From CALOBA01 sp942491465 (GTDB lineage: Bacteria; Pseudomonadota; Gammaproteobacteria; Chromatiales; Chromatiaceae): a DNA stretch of 64,000 nt. The notes below the pieces were generated by a model that saw only the letters and a program-made list of their open reading frames with translations, was not told the origin of the DNA and did no database searches. Below are positions 9,967 to 20,816 of this stretch, one piece after another. Both the position numbers and the translations under genes were made by a program. Every line of letters starts with the position of its first letter. Positions within the stretch are counted from its first letter, which is position 1. The stretch covers positions 1 through 64,000 of the forward strand of contig CALOBA010000085.1 of NCBI GenBank assembly GCA_942491465.1, in the 5' to 3' direction.

Positions 9967-12130
9967 TCTGGACGGCATGGAAGTCCGGTCGGGACTTGAT
10001 CAGGATCTGCCGGCGGTAACGTCCGCGCACTCGGGACACAGGCGACTCGAACGGGTCCCAGGATGGTGAGGTCCTCGCCTTCAGGCGTGGCCTTCGCCGC
10101 ACGGCTGAGTGCAGCCGCCCAGGCTTGGGCCGCGTGTGCGACGGTCGGTTCGAGTGCACCGGAAACATGCAGGACGATCACGCGAAGGGCCGGAGGAAAT
10201 CCGAGCGCCGGGTCCAGCATCAATTCCTCCGCTCAAGAAGATCGCATCATCCTGTCGGGCCACCGCCTCGATCACATGGTGCGACGGCAAGTACGTTTGA
10301 ATGATCAACCGACCACCCGCCGACATCGGCTGCACCAGACCCGCAGCGTCCTGCAGCAAATGAAACGTGCGTTCAGCCGCTCGAAAGTCGGGAAGGCTCA
10401 GCCCCGCATCCGCCTGCACGGCGCCCGCGAGACCCAGCGGCGGCACCAGATCATCTCTCAACAGTAATTGGGTGCCAATGAGCACATCCCACTCTCGCCG
10501 ACGAATGCGTATCCGGATGCCCTCGGCTTCTTTCGGCCTTCGCATGGTCTCACCGTCGACTCGCAACACCCGAGCAGAGGGAAATCGCCGTTTCACTTCT
10601 TCTTCCAGACGTTCGGTCCCTTCCCCGACGGGCTGCAGCCGGGCACTCCCGCACGCGGCACACAGGTCCAGAATCGCATGCGTGGCACCACAGTAATGAC
10701 AAAACAGCACGTTCTTTTGCCGCGAAAAAGCGAACGCCACGGCACAGGAGGGACAGCAGGGAACCTGGCCGCAGTCTCGACAGATGAGCGCGCCTGCATA
10801 GGCTTTCCGGTTGAGAAATAACAGGATGCCCGCCTGACGCGCCATGGCTTCGCGCATGGCCTCGTGCAGCCGGACGCTCAAAAGCAGTCGACGATCCTCG
10901 CGTCGGAAGATCCACGACCTCGACCTGCGGCGAGATATCCGGTCGACCGGGCGCTTTGAGTAGGTGCTTCGGCGCTTCCAGGCCGGACGCTTCGAGAGAG
11001 AGATGGGCCGAACTCAAGACGAGAAGCGCCCCTTCCTTCTGGGCTCTCATCCACGCAACATCCCGCGCATGATATCTCGGCTCCATCGGTTCCTTGAGCG
11101 CGGAATCCTCTTCGCGGTCGATCCAGATCAGACCGATGGGATCGAGCGGAAGGAACACGGCGGCTCTCGTGCCAACCACGACGGAAACATGGTTCTGACG
11201 AATCTGCTCCCAGATTTCAGACCTCTTCTCATCAGGCATCATGCTGTGAAGCGCGGCGGTCACCGTAGCCGGATGAGCCAGGGCGGCAGCGAGTGATTCC
11301 GCGCGGGAGGTTTCACCCGTGATCACGAGCACCTTCCGTCCCAGTTCCACCGTCCTGATCGCGGCTGCACGAAGCAAGGCGAGGCGTTCTACCGGATCAG
11401 CCTCCACCAACAAACGGGCGGACGTACGGCACTCCACCGCACGCAGGACGCGCGACTCCCCCTTCGACGTTCCGCGATGTGCCACAAACGTGTGGACGCT
11501 CGTCAGAGTGGGAACCGAATAAACCAGGGGTCTCGGCAGCCGTGCGACCGCGCACTTTGTGTGCCCATCCTCGATCGAGGATCGACGTCAAGACCTCGTC
11601 ATGAATCCGGTCCTTGCTGTGACAAAGGCGAGAGAGCGAAATGCCGAGCGGACGACGTTTGAGACGCTTCAGAAGTTGAATGAACGCAGGGGGAATCGAC
11701 TCCTGTTTGGTCAGAGCTTCTTGACCTTCCTTGGTCAAAATCATGCGGCTCGAGTCAAGCCTGGTCGATTTGGGCGGGAGCACCAGCCTGAGGCATTGTC
11801 CCCAGGGTGCCACATAGGTTTCAGCCACGGCCTTCGCCAGCAGCAGCAGGGGAGGAGTAATGTCGACGGCACGATCAGCCGTGACCAGTGTGCGAATGGG
11901 CTTGGAGCCGTTCGAGCGGCACTTCCGGAGGATGGTGAGGGCTGAGAGCAATGACCGCACCTTGAACCAGAGACCGGCCGAACGGCACGAACACTCGGTG
12001 GCCAACCCGCAGCACCGTTCGTAATTCAGTGGGAATTCGATAGGTAAATGGGCCAAGCGAAGTGGCGGGGGACAATGATTTCCGCGAAGAGCGGAGCGTC
12101 GGGTTCCTGTGGTCGCGGCTCACCGATCAT
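9875..12130 (-). CDS. priA: PriA-like primosomal helicase, frameshifted, degenerate ATPase motifs
   Basis: Primosomal protein PriA, which reloads replication at stalled forks. Joined frames give the N-terminal DNA-binding part (GPFTYRIPTELR, VGHRVFVPFGRSLVQGAVI), a middle domain (FIQLLKRLKRRPLG), the helicase core and the zinc-binding region (CRDCGQVPCCPSC, CHYCGATHAILDLCAACG). The C terminus ends VKFDVDVDPIEMW. Where PriA normally has GVTGSGKT, this protein reads VLVITGETSRAE. The DEEH-type box reads WIDREEDSALKEP. Frameshifts lie near 12063, 11930, 11490, 10920, 10210 and 10060. The ATG start at 12130 overlaps the stop of the upstream OmpA-like gene (ATGA), which suggests coupling. Confidence 0.75.
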
Positions 12131-13731
12131 GCGGCATTGTAACAGCAGGAGTCGAGAGGGGAAACCAGGAGGTTCGCGCACGCCGGGACATGCTCACAAC
12201 GGAGCATGCCCCAGCGGAGAGCAGCAATCAGGGTTGCGCTGTTTTGTCCGGGAGGGGGCGGCACGGCCTGGGTATTTTCAGCAGGTGTATCGGAAACGAC
12301 CGGAGGAGTAGGAACTGTTTTTTCGGCATTGTCCGCCTCCGCAGGAACGGTCTTGTCGACCGAAGAAGCGGCCGACTCCTGGCCCTGCGATCCGAGACCC
12401 GACACACGATAGCCGTCATCAGCGGCGGCTTCGGCAGGCGCCGTCGGAGGCGCGGGATCAGCCGGTGCGGCGTTGGGAGCATAGAGGACAACCTCGACGC
12501 GGCGGTTTCTTGAACGACCGGGTTCCGTCGCATTGCTCGTCAACGGCTTCGTCGCGCCGTAGCCGATAGACGAGATTCGCGCAGAGTCGATGCCGCCTTT
12601 CTCGACGAGATAGCGCAGGACGCCGGTGGAGCGCGCTTTGGAAAGATCCCAATTTGTCGGGTACTGCGACTTCAGGGGAGGGACCGATTTCCATACTGTC
12701 CGCATGCCCCTCGACGCGGATCAGCTGATCGACCGGCGATCCTTTCAAGAGTTCGACCAGCTGGTCCAACATTTGATAGCCCTCCGGCTTGATCCTGGCT
12801 TCGCCGGAATCATACTGCAGCTGCTTCATGAGATCGCTCAAGGTGTACCGCGTCTCACGCGCGCATTCTGAACCGCTCGCTTACCTGTCGAGGGCTGCGC
12901 GGGACTGTTCATGGACGGCGTGACCGGCTCTGCCGGAGGAGCGAGATCCGCCTGATACTTCGTACGGAATTGGTCGCCCTTGAGAATGCGGGAAATCGAT
13001 TTCGTAACGAGTGCGGTAGCGCTGCGGCCCTCAGTTGACAACACCTTCACTTCGCCGACCTGGCGAGGCGGTGCGGCCCCTCCGTAGCGAGTCAACTCCA
13101 GGCGGTCTCCCCGCCCTGAGCCCTTCTTCCCCACCCACGGTCGAGATAGACGATGTTCCGGTGTGCCAGCCACCAAAGTCATCTGTATATCAGCTTGCAA
13201 TTCGACGACCATCCCGTTGATGTCGCCCGAAGCGGGCACGGCGGCCGCTTCACCGGAACTCGGCAGTGAGAACTTGACGACGGGATCACCGGGAGCCGCG
13301 GCCCCGAAGGCCCGCACGACGCGAGCCGTAGTCAATTCGTCATCCACTTGAACCACCTGTACGATGGCGAGCCGGGTGATCAAATACCCCAAGTACTGCC
13401 CGGTGGCGGGATGAAAGACCTTTCTGGTTCGCTTGTAGACGGTGAAGAGATCGCCGATCGCCGCCTCGGCGGGATTTTTCAGCTTGAGGTAGAGCATATC
13501 GTTCTGTCCGAGCCGCATACGGTTTCCGACGGTCTGATTGTCGCCGGTGATGACATTCACCACACCGTCCTGCGGAGTAAACTGCTGGATGGAGCCCGCG
13601 GCGTACGTCCGAGCCGCTTCGCCGTAACGGATACCGTCGAGATCATCGGCCCACGCCGGCAACAGTCCCACCGTGGCGATGATCGCGAACAGCGCGCAGC
13701 CTGTGAGGGCTTTCTGTGGATGAATGGTCAT
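12127..13731 (-). CDS. Exported protein with C-terminal OmpA peptidoglycan-binding domain, frameshifted
   Basis: The N terminus has a clear signal peptide (MTIHPQKALTGCALFAIIAT, cleavage after AWA near residue 28). A beta-rich domain of about 250 residues follows, with no recognised family. The C terminus, split over two more frames, is an OmpA-like domain: MLDQLVELLKGSPVDQLIRV, EGHADSME, then LSKARSTGVLRYLVEKGGID and SRNRRVEVVLYAP. A proline/alanine-rich tail follows. Frameshifts are near 12850 and 12690. The protein is probably anchored to peptidoglycan in the periplasm or outer membrane. It overlaps the start of priA. Confidence 0.7.
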
Positions 13732-13894
13732 GGGGTGTCCTTCTGGTTAAGGCAAAGTCTGCTCAAAAAACCATAGCAAATCATCCCATAGAGTCAAGAA
13801 TATTGCGGTCTTGTCCTCTGACCGGGTTGGGGCCTTTGCTAAGGTGATCGAGGGTTTCAGCCAGGCCGGTCCAGATGAACTAAACAGAGGCTGT

Positions 13895-14110
13895 ATGCCG
13901 CAGAAACCGCCGGAACGCTCCTCTCGTCCTCGATTAGAGACCCAAATTCACAGGCGGAAGAAAGCCAAGGCCTTTTCCCCGCTGCTTCAGGAGTGGGAAC
14001 GGAAGGATCAGACCGCTCCTTCCCACCTCCGGATGGATGCAGCCCTCATGGATTCGACGGCCGGTCGGTCGAAACCAGACCAGCGTAGGACTTCCGGGTC
14101 TTCAGGGTAG
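13895..14110 (+). CDS. Small basic hypothetical protein
   Basis: A 71-residue frame (MPQKPPERSSRPRLETQIHR...) rich in Arg, Lys, Gln and Ser, with no membrane segment or known motif. It precedes nuoA by 85 bases on the same strand. An in-frame extension to 13811 exists but has a less natural N terminus. It could be a conserved lineage-specific protein or chance. Confidence 0.35.
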   Translation: MPQKPPERSSRPRLETQIHRRKKAKAFSPLLQEWERKDQTAPSHLRMDAALMDSTAGRSKPDQRRTSGSSG

Positions 14111-14195
14111 GTCCTTTGTGCTCTTGCTATCACGGCAACCCCCCGTCTAAGATCCCTTTCTCCTTTGCAACTCAAGGTGTTGAAAGGTGACCTCC

Positions 14196-14588
14196 ATGAG
14201 CGGTCTTGAGTTACTCCTGGAGTATCTGACTAAGTATTTTCCGATTCTCTTATTTATCTTCGTCGCCCTGGCCTTCGGGGTCGTGACGCTCTTGTTGAGC
14301 TATCTGGTCCAACCGAAGTATCCGGAACCCGAGAAACTGTCCGCATACGAGTGCGGATCCGAGCCCTTTTCTGATGCCCGGATGCCGTTTCCGGTTCGCT
14401 ACTATATTTTCGCCATGTTGTTCGTGATCTTTGATATCGAAGTCATTTTTCTCTATCCCTGGGCTGTGGTGTTCAACGACATCAATAAGGTCAGCATCAT
14501 CGGCCTGGTCGAAATGATGATTTTCATCGCGTTGTTCCTCGTCGCCTATATCTATGCTTGGCGCAAGGGAGCGTTGGAATGGGACTGA
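14196..14588 (+). CDS. nuoA: NADH-quinone oxidoreductase subunit A
   Basis: Small membrane subunit of respiratory complex I, 130 residues with three membrane helices (about 8 to 32, 64 to 86 and 98 to 120). The family signature SAYECGSEPFSDARMPFPVR, with its conserved Cys, and the segment FVIFDIEVIFLYPWA are intact. The start ATG 14196 follows AAGGTGA by five bases; the upstream GTG 14187 overlaps that site and is less likely. It overlaps nuoB by 10 bases and opens the nuo operon. Confidence 0.93.
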   Translation: MSGLELLLEYLTKYFPILLFIFVALAFGVVTLLLSYLVQPKYPEPEKLSAYECGSEPFSDARMPFPVRYYIFAMLFVIFDIEVIFLYPWAVVFNDINKVSIIGLVEMMIFIALFLVAYIYAWRKGALEWD

Positions 14589-15112
14589 TTCAGTTGGGGC
14601 GTCATGACAAAGACGGAGCGCCGGACGTCATCACCACGACGATCGAAAAAGCCGTGAATTGGGCCCGCAAGGGCTCACTCTGGCCCATGACGTTCGGGCT
14701 AGCCTGTTGTGCCATCGAAATGATTGCCGCCGTCTCGTCGCGTTACGACATTGACCGCTACGGCGCAGGAGTGTTCCGCGCGTCTCCCAGGCAGTCGGAT
14801 CTGATGATCGTCGCGGGAACGGTGTGCCGCCGGATGGCACCCGTCATCCGGAAGATTTACGACCAGATGCCCGAACCGAAATACGTCATCGCGATGGGTT
14901 CATGCGCGACCTCGGGAAACATTTACGACAGTTACAGCGTGGTGCAGGGCGTCGACCGCTTCGTCCCGGTGGATATCTACGTGCCTGGCTGTCCTCCGAC
15001 CCCCGAAGCCTTGTTTGACGGTATTCTCAAACTGCAAGAGCGCATCATGCAAAAACGTGTGTTCGTCAAGCAGCCGGAACAGGTGAAAGCGGCCCTAAAG
15101 CCTGAGGATCCC
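14579..15112 (+). CDS. nuoB: NADH-quinone oxidoreductase subunit B
   Basis: Peripheral-arm subunit of complex I that binds cluster N2. It has the tandem cysteines FGLACCAIEM near residue 42, GSCATSG near residue 107 and VPGCPPTPEALFDG near residue 137. The frame stays open to 15298, but from about 15095 it reads the N terminus of nuoC (MSLQQLSERL). One extra base near 15088 would restore a stop (AA-TAA) just before a GAGGA site and the nuoC ATG. The real protein is therefore about 170 residues. Confidence 0.9.
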
Positions 15113-15614
15113 ATGTCGCTTCAGCAATTGTCCGAACGCCTTCGCGAGCACTTCACAGTGGGTTTTGTTCATGCCGTGGAGTGGCGCTGGCGACCTCGCG
15201 ATCACCGTGACCAGGGACAAATTGCACGAGGTCGCCCAATTTTTGCGCGACGACCCGGCCATGGATTTCGACTATATCGTGCATGTCAGCTCGGTTGACT
15301 GGCCCGACGATGAAGAGCGGTTCGAAGTCGTCTATGAGTTTTATTCGATCAGGAAACGGCACCGCATCCGGCTGAAGACCAGGGTGCCGGAATCGGACTG
15401 CATCGTGGATTCCCTCACCGATCTGTGGAAGGGCGCGGACTTCATGGAGCGCGAGGTCTACGACATGATGGGAATTCGTTTCCGCCGCCATCCTGACCTT
15501 CGCCGCATCTTGATGCCGGACGATTACACCGAAGGATACCCCTTGCGGAAAGATTTTCCGGTCCGCGGGAAGGGCTGGCGCGACACGTTTGAGTTTTTGG
15601 ACGAAACGAGATAA
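15113..15614 (+). CDS. nuoC: NADH-quinone oxidoreductase subunit C, one frameshift
   Basis: Peripheral-arm subunit of complex I of about 167 residues. It starts MSLQQLSERLREHFTV in the frame shared with nuoB. It then shifts near 15165 to the frame reading FMPWSGAGDLAITVTRDKLH. The family signature REVYDMMGIRFRRHPDLRR and the C-terminal DDYTEGYPLRKDFPVRG are present. It is 11 bases upstream of nuoD. Confidence 0.88.
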
Positions 15615-15625
15615 GCACAGCAGCG

Positions 15626-16872
15626 ATGGCATTCGAAGATCAAAGAACAACCGTTTACAAAGTCGATCCGACCCATCCAGAGAGCGAAACGCTCCCCACC
15701 TGCCCGGACGGAGGAGCTGCTGCTGAACATGGGGCCGCAGCATCCGAGCACGCACGGCGTGTTGAAGGTGATTCTGGAACTGGAAGGCGAGCGTCTCGTC
15801 AAATCCACGCCCGTCCTGGGTTTTTTGCACCGCGGAGTCGAAAAGCTCGCCGAGGAAGGCACCTACCATCAGTTCATTCCGCACACGGACCGGCTCGACT
15901 ACGTCTGCGCGATGTACAACAACTTCGCCTACTGCCGTGCGGTTGAAAAGCTCATGAACATCACGGTCCCGGATCGCGCCGAATACCTGCGCACCATCGT
16001 CGCCGAAGTGCAGCGGATCATCGGCCACCAGTTTTGGCTGGGGACCCAGGCGCTCGACATCGGCGCGATGACGGTGTTTTTCTATTGCTTTCGGGATCGG
16101 GAAATTCTTCTGGACTGGTTCGACGAACTGTGCGGCGCGCGGCTGACGACGAGCTGGTATCGCATTGGGGGAGTGGAGCGCGATTTCACGCCTTCATTGT
16201 TTGCCAAGCTCAAACAATTTCTGGACTATTTCCCCCCGAAGATCAACGAGTACGTCGTGTTCCTCGAGAACAACCGCATCTGGATCGCCCGTACCAAAGG
16301 CGTGGCTGTGATCTCCGCCGAGGATGCCGTCAGTTTCGGACTGAGCGGACCGACGCTTCGCGGTTCAGGAGTGGACTACGACTTACGGAAGGCAGAACCG
16401 TACTCGGCCTATTCGAAGTGCGAATTCAGTGTTCCGCTCGGAAAGAATGGGGATACGTACGACCGGTACTGGATTCGCGTCATGGAGCTCTACGAAAGCG
16501 TCAAGATTATCAAGCAGTGCCTCGAGCAGATTCAGGACGGCCCGATCATGGCCGACGTGCCCAGCGTGACTCTGCCCCCGAAGGAGCGTGTCTTCACGAA
16601 TCTCGATTCCATGATTCAGCAGTTCAAGCTCTTCTCGCAGGGCTTCGATGCTCCGCCGGGAGAAATCTACTGCGGCGACCGAGGCGCAGAAGGGCGAGCT
16701 GGGCTTCTACATCGTGAGCACCGGCGGCGGAAAGCCCTACCGGTTGAAGATACGCGCACCTTCGTTCATCCACATGGGCGCCTTCGACCACATGTCGCGA
16801 GGCTATATGATCGCCGACGCGATCACCATGTTCGGCACCTATGACATCGTGATGGGAGAATGCGATAGATGA
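15626..16872 (+). CDS. nuoD: NADH-quinone oxidoreductase subunit D, two frameshifts
   Basis: Complex I subunit that forms the quinone pocket with NuoB. It starts MAFEDQRTTVYKVDP, shifts near 15705, then reads MGPQHPSTHGVLKVILEL with the conserved HPSTHG. The middle reads FLHRGVEKLAE and RLTTSWYRIGGVERDF. A second frameshift near 16675 separates the main part from KGELGFYIVSTGGGKPYRLK and the C-terminal YDIVMGECDR, the conserved end of the family. Length about 415 residues is normal. Confidence 0.9.
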
Positions 16873-16924
16873 AGTTATCTGAAAAAACAAGGCAGAACAT
16901 GGATCGCAGTGTTTGGAGGATACT

Positions 16925-19612
16925 ATGGGATTGAAACCAGCAACAAATCCGGATGTCGAAGCCTCGACAATTGAGTTGAACATCGACGGGAAAACCGTCG
17001 CAGCCCAGGACGGCGTGTCGCTGTACGACGTGATCTCCAGTACGGGCAAGATCATTCCGGCGATGTGCTACCACTACACGTTCGATCCGTTCGGTTCCTG
17101 TGGCATGTGCCTCGTCATGCAGGAGGGCAAGAAGGCACCGGTGCGTTCGTGCACGGCCAAGGTCACGGCCGGAATGGTCATCCGCACAGAAGGCGATGAC
17201 CTCTTTCAAGCCCGGAAGAAGGCCGTGGAGAAGCATCTCTCCGTCCATCCGTTGGATTGTCCGGTCTGCGACGCCGATGGCCATTGTGAGCTGCAGGACA
17301 TGGCCTTCCAGCACGGTGTGACCAATCTGGCCAATGCCAAGCAGAAATTCATCCCCGAGGATACGCGAAGCCTCGTGCTGGATTTCAACATGAACCGTTG
17401 TATCGCCTGTGCCGAATGCATCAACGTGTGCAAGGACGTGCTGATGATCGACGCCTTGCAGTTTATGAAGAAGGGCGGCTTCAACCAGGTCGTAGCGAAG
17501 GGCGACCTCCCGCTCGCTTGCGAGTTCTGCGGAGATTGTCTGGCCGTCTGTCCGGTCGGGGCGATCACGAACAAATTCTCGAAATATCTCTACAAGCCCT
17601 GGCAGATGAAGAAGACGACGACCACCTGCAACTACTGCGGGGACGGCTGCCAGATGTACCTTGAGACCAAAGACACGGAAGTCATCCGCGTGACGTCACC
17701 GCTGTCCTGGAAGAACAAATGGGGCGATCGGGCCGACACGGCTAAAGGCCACGGAGGAATTTGCGTCAAGGGACGGTTCGGGTTCGAATACATCGATTCA
17801 CCGACCCGTTTGAAGCGGCCGTTGTTGCGCAAAGGTAACCAGCTCGTGGAGGTCCCGTGGCTGGAGGCCATGCATGCGGTCGTCGATCGGTTCGCGGACA
17901 TTCGCAAGAAGCACGGCCCCGATGCCATCGCCGGCCTGATCACGGCACGCTGCACCAATGAAGAACTCTATCTGTTCCAAAAGCTCATGCGGGTGGCGTT
18001 CAGGACAAACAATCTGGACAGCAGCGCCCGCTACGGGCACATGAACTTCGTGCAGGCCTCCAAGCTGGCGCTGGGAATCGGCCGCACAGCGAACGATTGG
18101 GAAGATCTGACCAAAGCGAAAGCGGTCCTCGTCATCGGCTCGAACCTGACCGAGACCAATCCGCTCACCTCCGTCCGAATCAAGGAGGCCATTCGCGTCT
18201 ATAAGGCCCAGGTGATGGTCTTTGATTCCGCGGTGACCAATCTCGGCAAGCTGGGTTCCCATCCGTTCCTGATCAAGCCCGGGACGGAAGGGCTCGTCAT
18301 CGACGGACTCATCAAGGCGACGGTTGCCCTGGATCTGGTCGACGAGGAGACCGTGAAGAAACATCCGCAGGCCTTTGCCGCACTCAAATCCGCGGTCGGC
18401 TCGATTTCTCTGGAGCAGGTGGCGGCCAAGACCGGCCTGACAGCCGAGCAGTTCAAAGAGGTGGCGTCGATCTTTGCGGAATCGCCCCGCTCGATTATTC
18501 TCTGCGCCGAAGGCATCGTGCGGCAGCCGAACGGCTACCAGAACGTCTTGAAGTTAGTCGACCTGGCCTGGATCACCGGCAAGCTCGGACGACCCGGCTG
18601 CGGCGTCAATACCGTGACCGAAGAACCTAACGAGCAAGGTGCGGTGGACATGGGCGTGGCCCCGGAGTTCCTGCCCGGTCTGGCCTCCTTCGACGATCAG
18701 ACCATGCGCGACAAGCTGGCGAAGGCCTGGGACGCGACGCTGCCCACGGCGGGAAGCGGTGCGCACTTGACCGAAATTCTCAACCGCTGCCGGAGCGGAC
18801 AAATTCGCGCCCTCTATGTCGTGGGGGAGAACCCGTTGGCCACTCTGCCGGCTTCCATGGACGTGCGGGCCGCCTTGGATCGGCTGGAGTTGTTGGTCGT
18901 CCAAGACCCGTTCCTCACGGAAACGGGGCAGATGGCGCACGTCGTCTTGCCTGCCACGACCTCCGCGGAAAAGGATGGCACCTTTACCAATCTTGAGGGG
19001 CGCGTCCTTCGCGTGCGGCAGGGGATGGATGCCATCGGGGAAAGCGTGCCCGATTGGCAGATCCTGACCGCCCTGGCCAACGGCATGGGCTGCCAGTGGG
19101 AATATGAATCGGCCAACGATATCCAGTCCGAAATCATGAAGCTGCTCCCTGGCTACTACAATCTGGGGCAACCGAAAAGATTTGCTCCCAGCGCGGTCCG
19201 CTATCTGTCGAACGGGTATGCGGCTTCGGCGGCGGGGCGCTATAAGACGGCCCGGCCCGAGAGCACCAGGCCATTTACACTGCTGATGGGACAACTGCTG
19301 TATCACTCCGGGAAACTGTCCACGCTCGCGCCCGGGCTGATCAAGATCGCTCCCAATACCGGCCGAATTCGCATGAACGCGGCGGACATGGAGCGTTTGG
19401 GGTTGCAGGACGGCGCCATGGTCAAGCTCACTTCTGATCGTGCCTCGCTACAAATAGGCGTGCAAGTCGACCAGAGCGTGGCGCCTCAGACGTGCTTTTT
19501 CCCAGAACACTTCAACGAACCGCCCGTGAAAGATCTCATGTCGGTCCACGTGGACGCGATCACCGGTGTGCCGTCCTTCAAGCGAACCGGCGTGACGATC
19601 GAAAAGGTGTAG
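16925..19612 (+). CDS. nuoG: NADH-quinone oxidoreductase subunit G (iron-sulfur/molybdopterin-like)
   Basis: Large peripheral subunit of 895 residues, unbroken. The N-terminal 2Fe-2S ferredoxin domain has FDPFGSCGMC. The HxxxCxxC cluster is HPLDCPVCDADGHC. Two 4Fe-4S motifs follow (CIACAECINVC, CEFCGDCLAVCPVGA), then CNYCGDGCQ opening a molybdopterin-oxidoreductase domain to the C terminus. The start ATG 16925 has GGAGG six bases upstream; the TTG at 16913 lies before that site. It directly follows nuoD, where nuoE and nuoF are often found. Confidence 0.93.
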   Translation: MGLKPATNPDVEASTIELNIDGKTVAAQDGVSLYDVISSTGKIIPAMCYHYTFDPFGSCGMCLVMQEGKKAPVRSCTAKVTAGMVIRTEGDDLFQARKKAVEKHLSVHPLDCPVCDADGHCELQDMAFQHGVTNLANAKQKFIPEDTRSLVLDFNMNRCIACAECINVCKDVLMIDALQFMKKGGFNQVVAKGDLPLACEFCGDCLAVCPVGAITNKFSKYLYKPWQMKKTTTTCNYCGDGCQMYLETKDTEVIRVTSPLSWKNKWGDRADTAKGHGGICVKGRFGFEYIDSPTRLKRPLLRKGNQLVEVPWLEAMHAVVDRFADIRKKHGPDAIAGLITARCTNEELYLFQKLMRVAFRTNNLDSSARYGHMNFVQASKLALGIGRTANDWEDLTKAKAVLVIGSNLTETNPLTSVRIKEAIRVYKAQVMVFDSAVTNLGKLGSHPFLIKPGTEGLVIDGLIKATVALDLVDEETVKKHPQAFAALKSAVGSISLEQVAAKTGLTAEQFKEVASIFAESPRSIILCAEGIVRQPNGYQNVLKLVDLAWITGKLGRPGCGVNTVTEEPNEQGAVDMGVAPEFLPGLASFDDQTMRDKLAKAWDATLPTAGSGAHLTEILNRCRSGQIRALYVVGENPLATLPASMDVRAALDRLELLVVQDPFLTETGQMAHVVLPATTSAEKDGTFTNLEGRVLRVRQGMDAIGESVPDWQILTALANGMGCQWEYESANDIQSEIMKLLPGYYNLGQPKRFAPSAVRYLSNGYAASAAGRYKTARPESTRPFTLLMGQLLYHSGKLSTLAPGLIKIAPNTGRIRMNAADMERLGLQDGAMVKLTSDRASLQIGVQVDQSVAPQTCFFPEHFNEPPVKDLMSVHVDAITGVPSFKRTGVTIEKV

Positions 19613-19622
19613 CACAGCGCGT

Positions 19623-20210
19623 ATGACTGTCCAAACGCTCACAAGAAAATTCCTTCACGCTGCCCTCTTCTACGAGATCTGGGACGCCATGAAAGTGACG
19701 TTCAAGCACATGTTCCATAAGCCCATCACATTCCAGTACCCGCGGGAGCAGCGTAGCATCCCCGATACCCATCGGGGCGCGCTGGCCCTCCTGCGCTATG
19801 AGGACGGGCGCGAACGATGCGTTGGGTGCGATCTCTGCGAAGCCGCCTGTCCATCCCGTTGCATCAAGGTCATCAGCGCGGAAGACAACGAACGGCCACT
19901 CCAGCGCTACGCCAGCGAGTTCTACATCGATATCACCAAGTGCGTGTTCTGCGGCTATTGCGTCGAGGCCTGCCCCGTGAACGCCTTGGCCATGACGAAG
20001 ATGTACGAGTTTTCGACACACGACAAGCGGACGCTCATGTTCGATAAGAAACGGCTGTATGACATCGGGGAGCGGCACCTTGACGACGCCAAGAAGTATT
20101 TGTACGCGCACAACCAGGAAAAGAACCTCGAGGAGAGCCGTGAGTACCGCTACTACTTCCCGCAATCGGTCGTGAAACCGACCCAAACGACCCCCAAACA
20201 TCTGAGCTGA
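19623..20210 (+). CDS. nuoI: NADH-quinone oxidoreductase subunit I
   Basis: Complex I subunit carrying clusters N6a and N6b, 195 residues. Two classical 4Fe-4S motifs are visible, CVGCDLCEAACPSRC and CVFCGYCVEACPVNA. The N terminus includes the amphipathic stretch AMKVTFKHMFHKPITFQYP. It begins 10 bases after nuoG. The membrane subunit nuoH, which normally lies between G and I, is absent here. An internal ATG at 19689 is an alternative start. Confidence 0.92.
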   Translation: MTVQTLTRKFLHAALFYEIWDAMKVTFKHMFHKPITFQYPREQRSIPDTHRGALALLRYEDGRERCVGCDLCEAACPSRCIKVISAEDNERPLQRYASEFYIDITKCVFCGYCVEACPVNALAMTKMYEFSTHDKRTLMFDKKRLYDIGERHLDDAKKYLYAHNQEKNLEESREYRYYFPQSVVKPTQTTPKHLS

Positions 20211-20217
20211 ACCCGCT

Positions 20218-20746
20218 ATGATGGTCGTGTTCTTTGCCTATTTTGCCCTGATGAGTATGGCCGCTGCCACTCACTGTCGCCTTGAGAAATCCCGTGCATT
20301 GCGGCCTGGCGCTCTTGGCCCTGCTGCTGCATGTGTCCGGCCTGTTTGTCCTGCTGAACGCCGAGTTTCTGTGGGCCGTCCAAGTGGTGGTGTATGCCGG
20401 CGCCATTCTCGTGCTCTACCTGTTCGTACTGATGCTGCTAAATCTCAAAACCGAGGAGCGCTACTTTCACAGCACCTATCTGTACTTCGTGGTTCCCACC
20501 GTGCTGGGTTCGCTCTACGTCCTGGCGCTGCTCTTCAAATCTCCGTATGCCGGCGCGAAGGGCAATGCTCCGGCCAGCGCCGTGCTGCAAGAGGGCGACA
20601 CCTATGCGACCGGCATGAAAATGTTCAGTGATTATCTGTTGCAGTTCGAAATCGTCGGGATTTTCCTCTTGGGCGCCATCATCGGGGCAATCGTGCTGGC
20701 GAAAACACCGAAACCGATCGGGGGACGAGCGAATGGTGACCTGTGA
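20218..20746 (+). CDS. nuoJ: NADH-quinone oxidoreductase subunit J, one frameshift
   Basis: Membrane subunit of complex I with about five helices. The first 17 residues (MMVVFFAYFALMSMAAA) are in one frame. A shift near 20270 leads to LRNPVHCGLALLALLLHVSG, then AEFLWAVQVVVYAGAILVLY, the conserved pi-bulge helix. The C terminus is FEIVGIFLLGAIIGAIVLAK. Length about 175 residues. Confidence 0.87.
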
Positions 20747-20816
20747 CAGGTGAGGAGTCGCGACAGCGGCGAATCACCCACGCGTCAGCCATGAGCCGTC
20801 ATCCATCGCAAGACCT

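Noticed and set aside
13811..13894. Longer start for the small protein before nuoA
   Set aside because: No ribosome site precedes it and the added residues look non-coding.
15153..16028. Minus-strand frame across nuoC and nuoD
   Set aside because: Antisense to conserved nuo genes.
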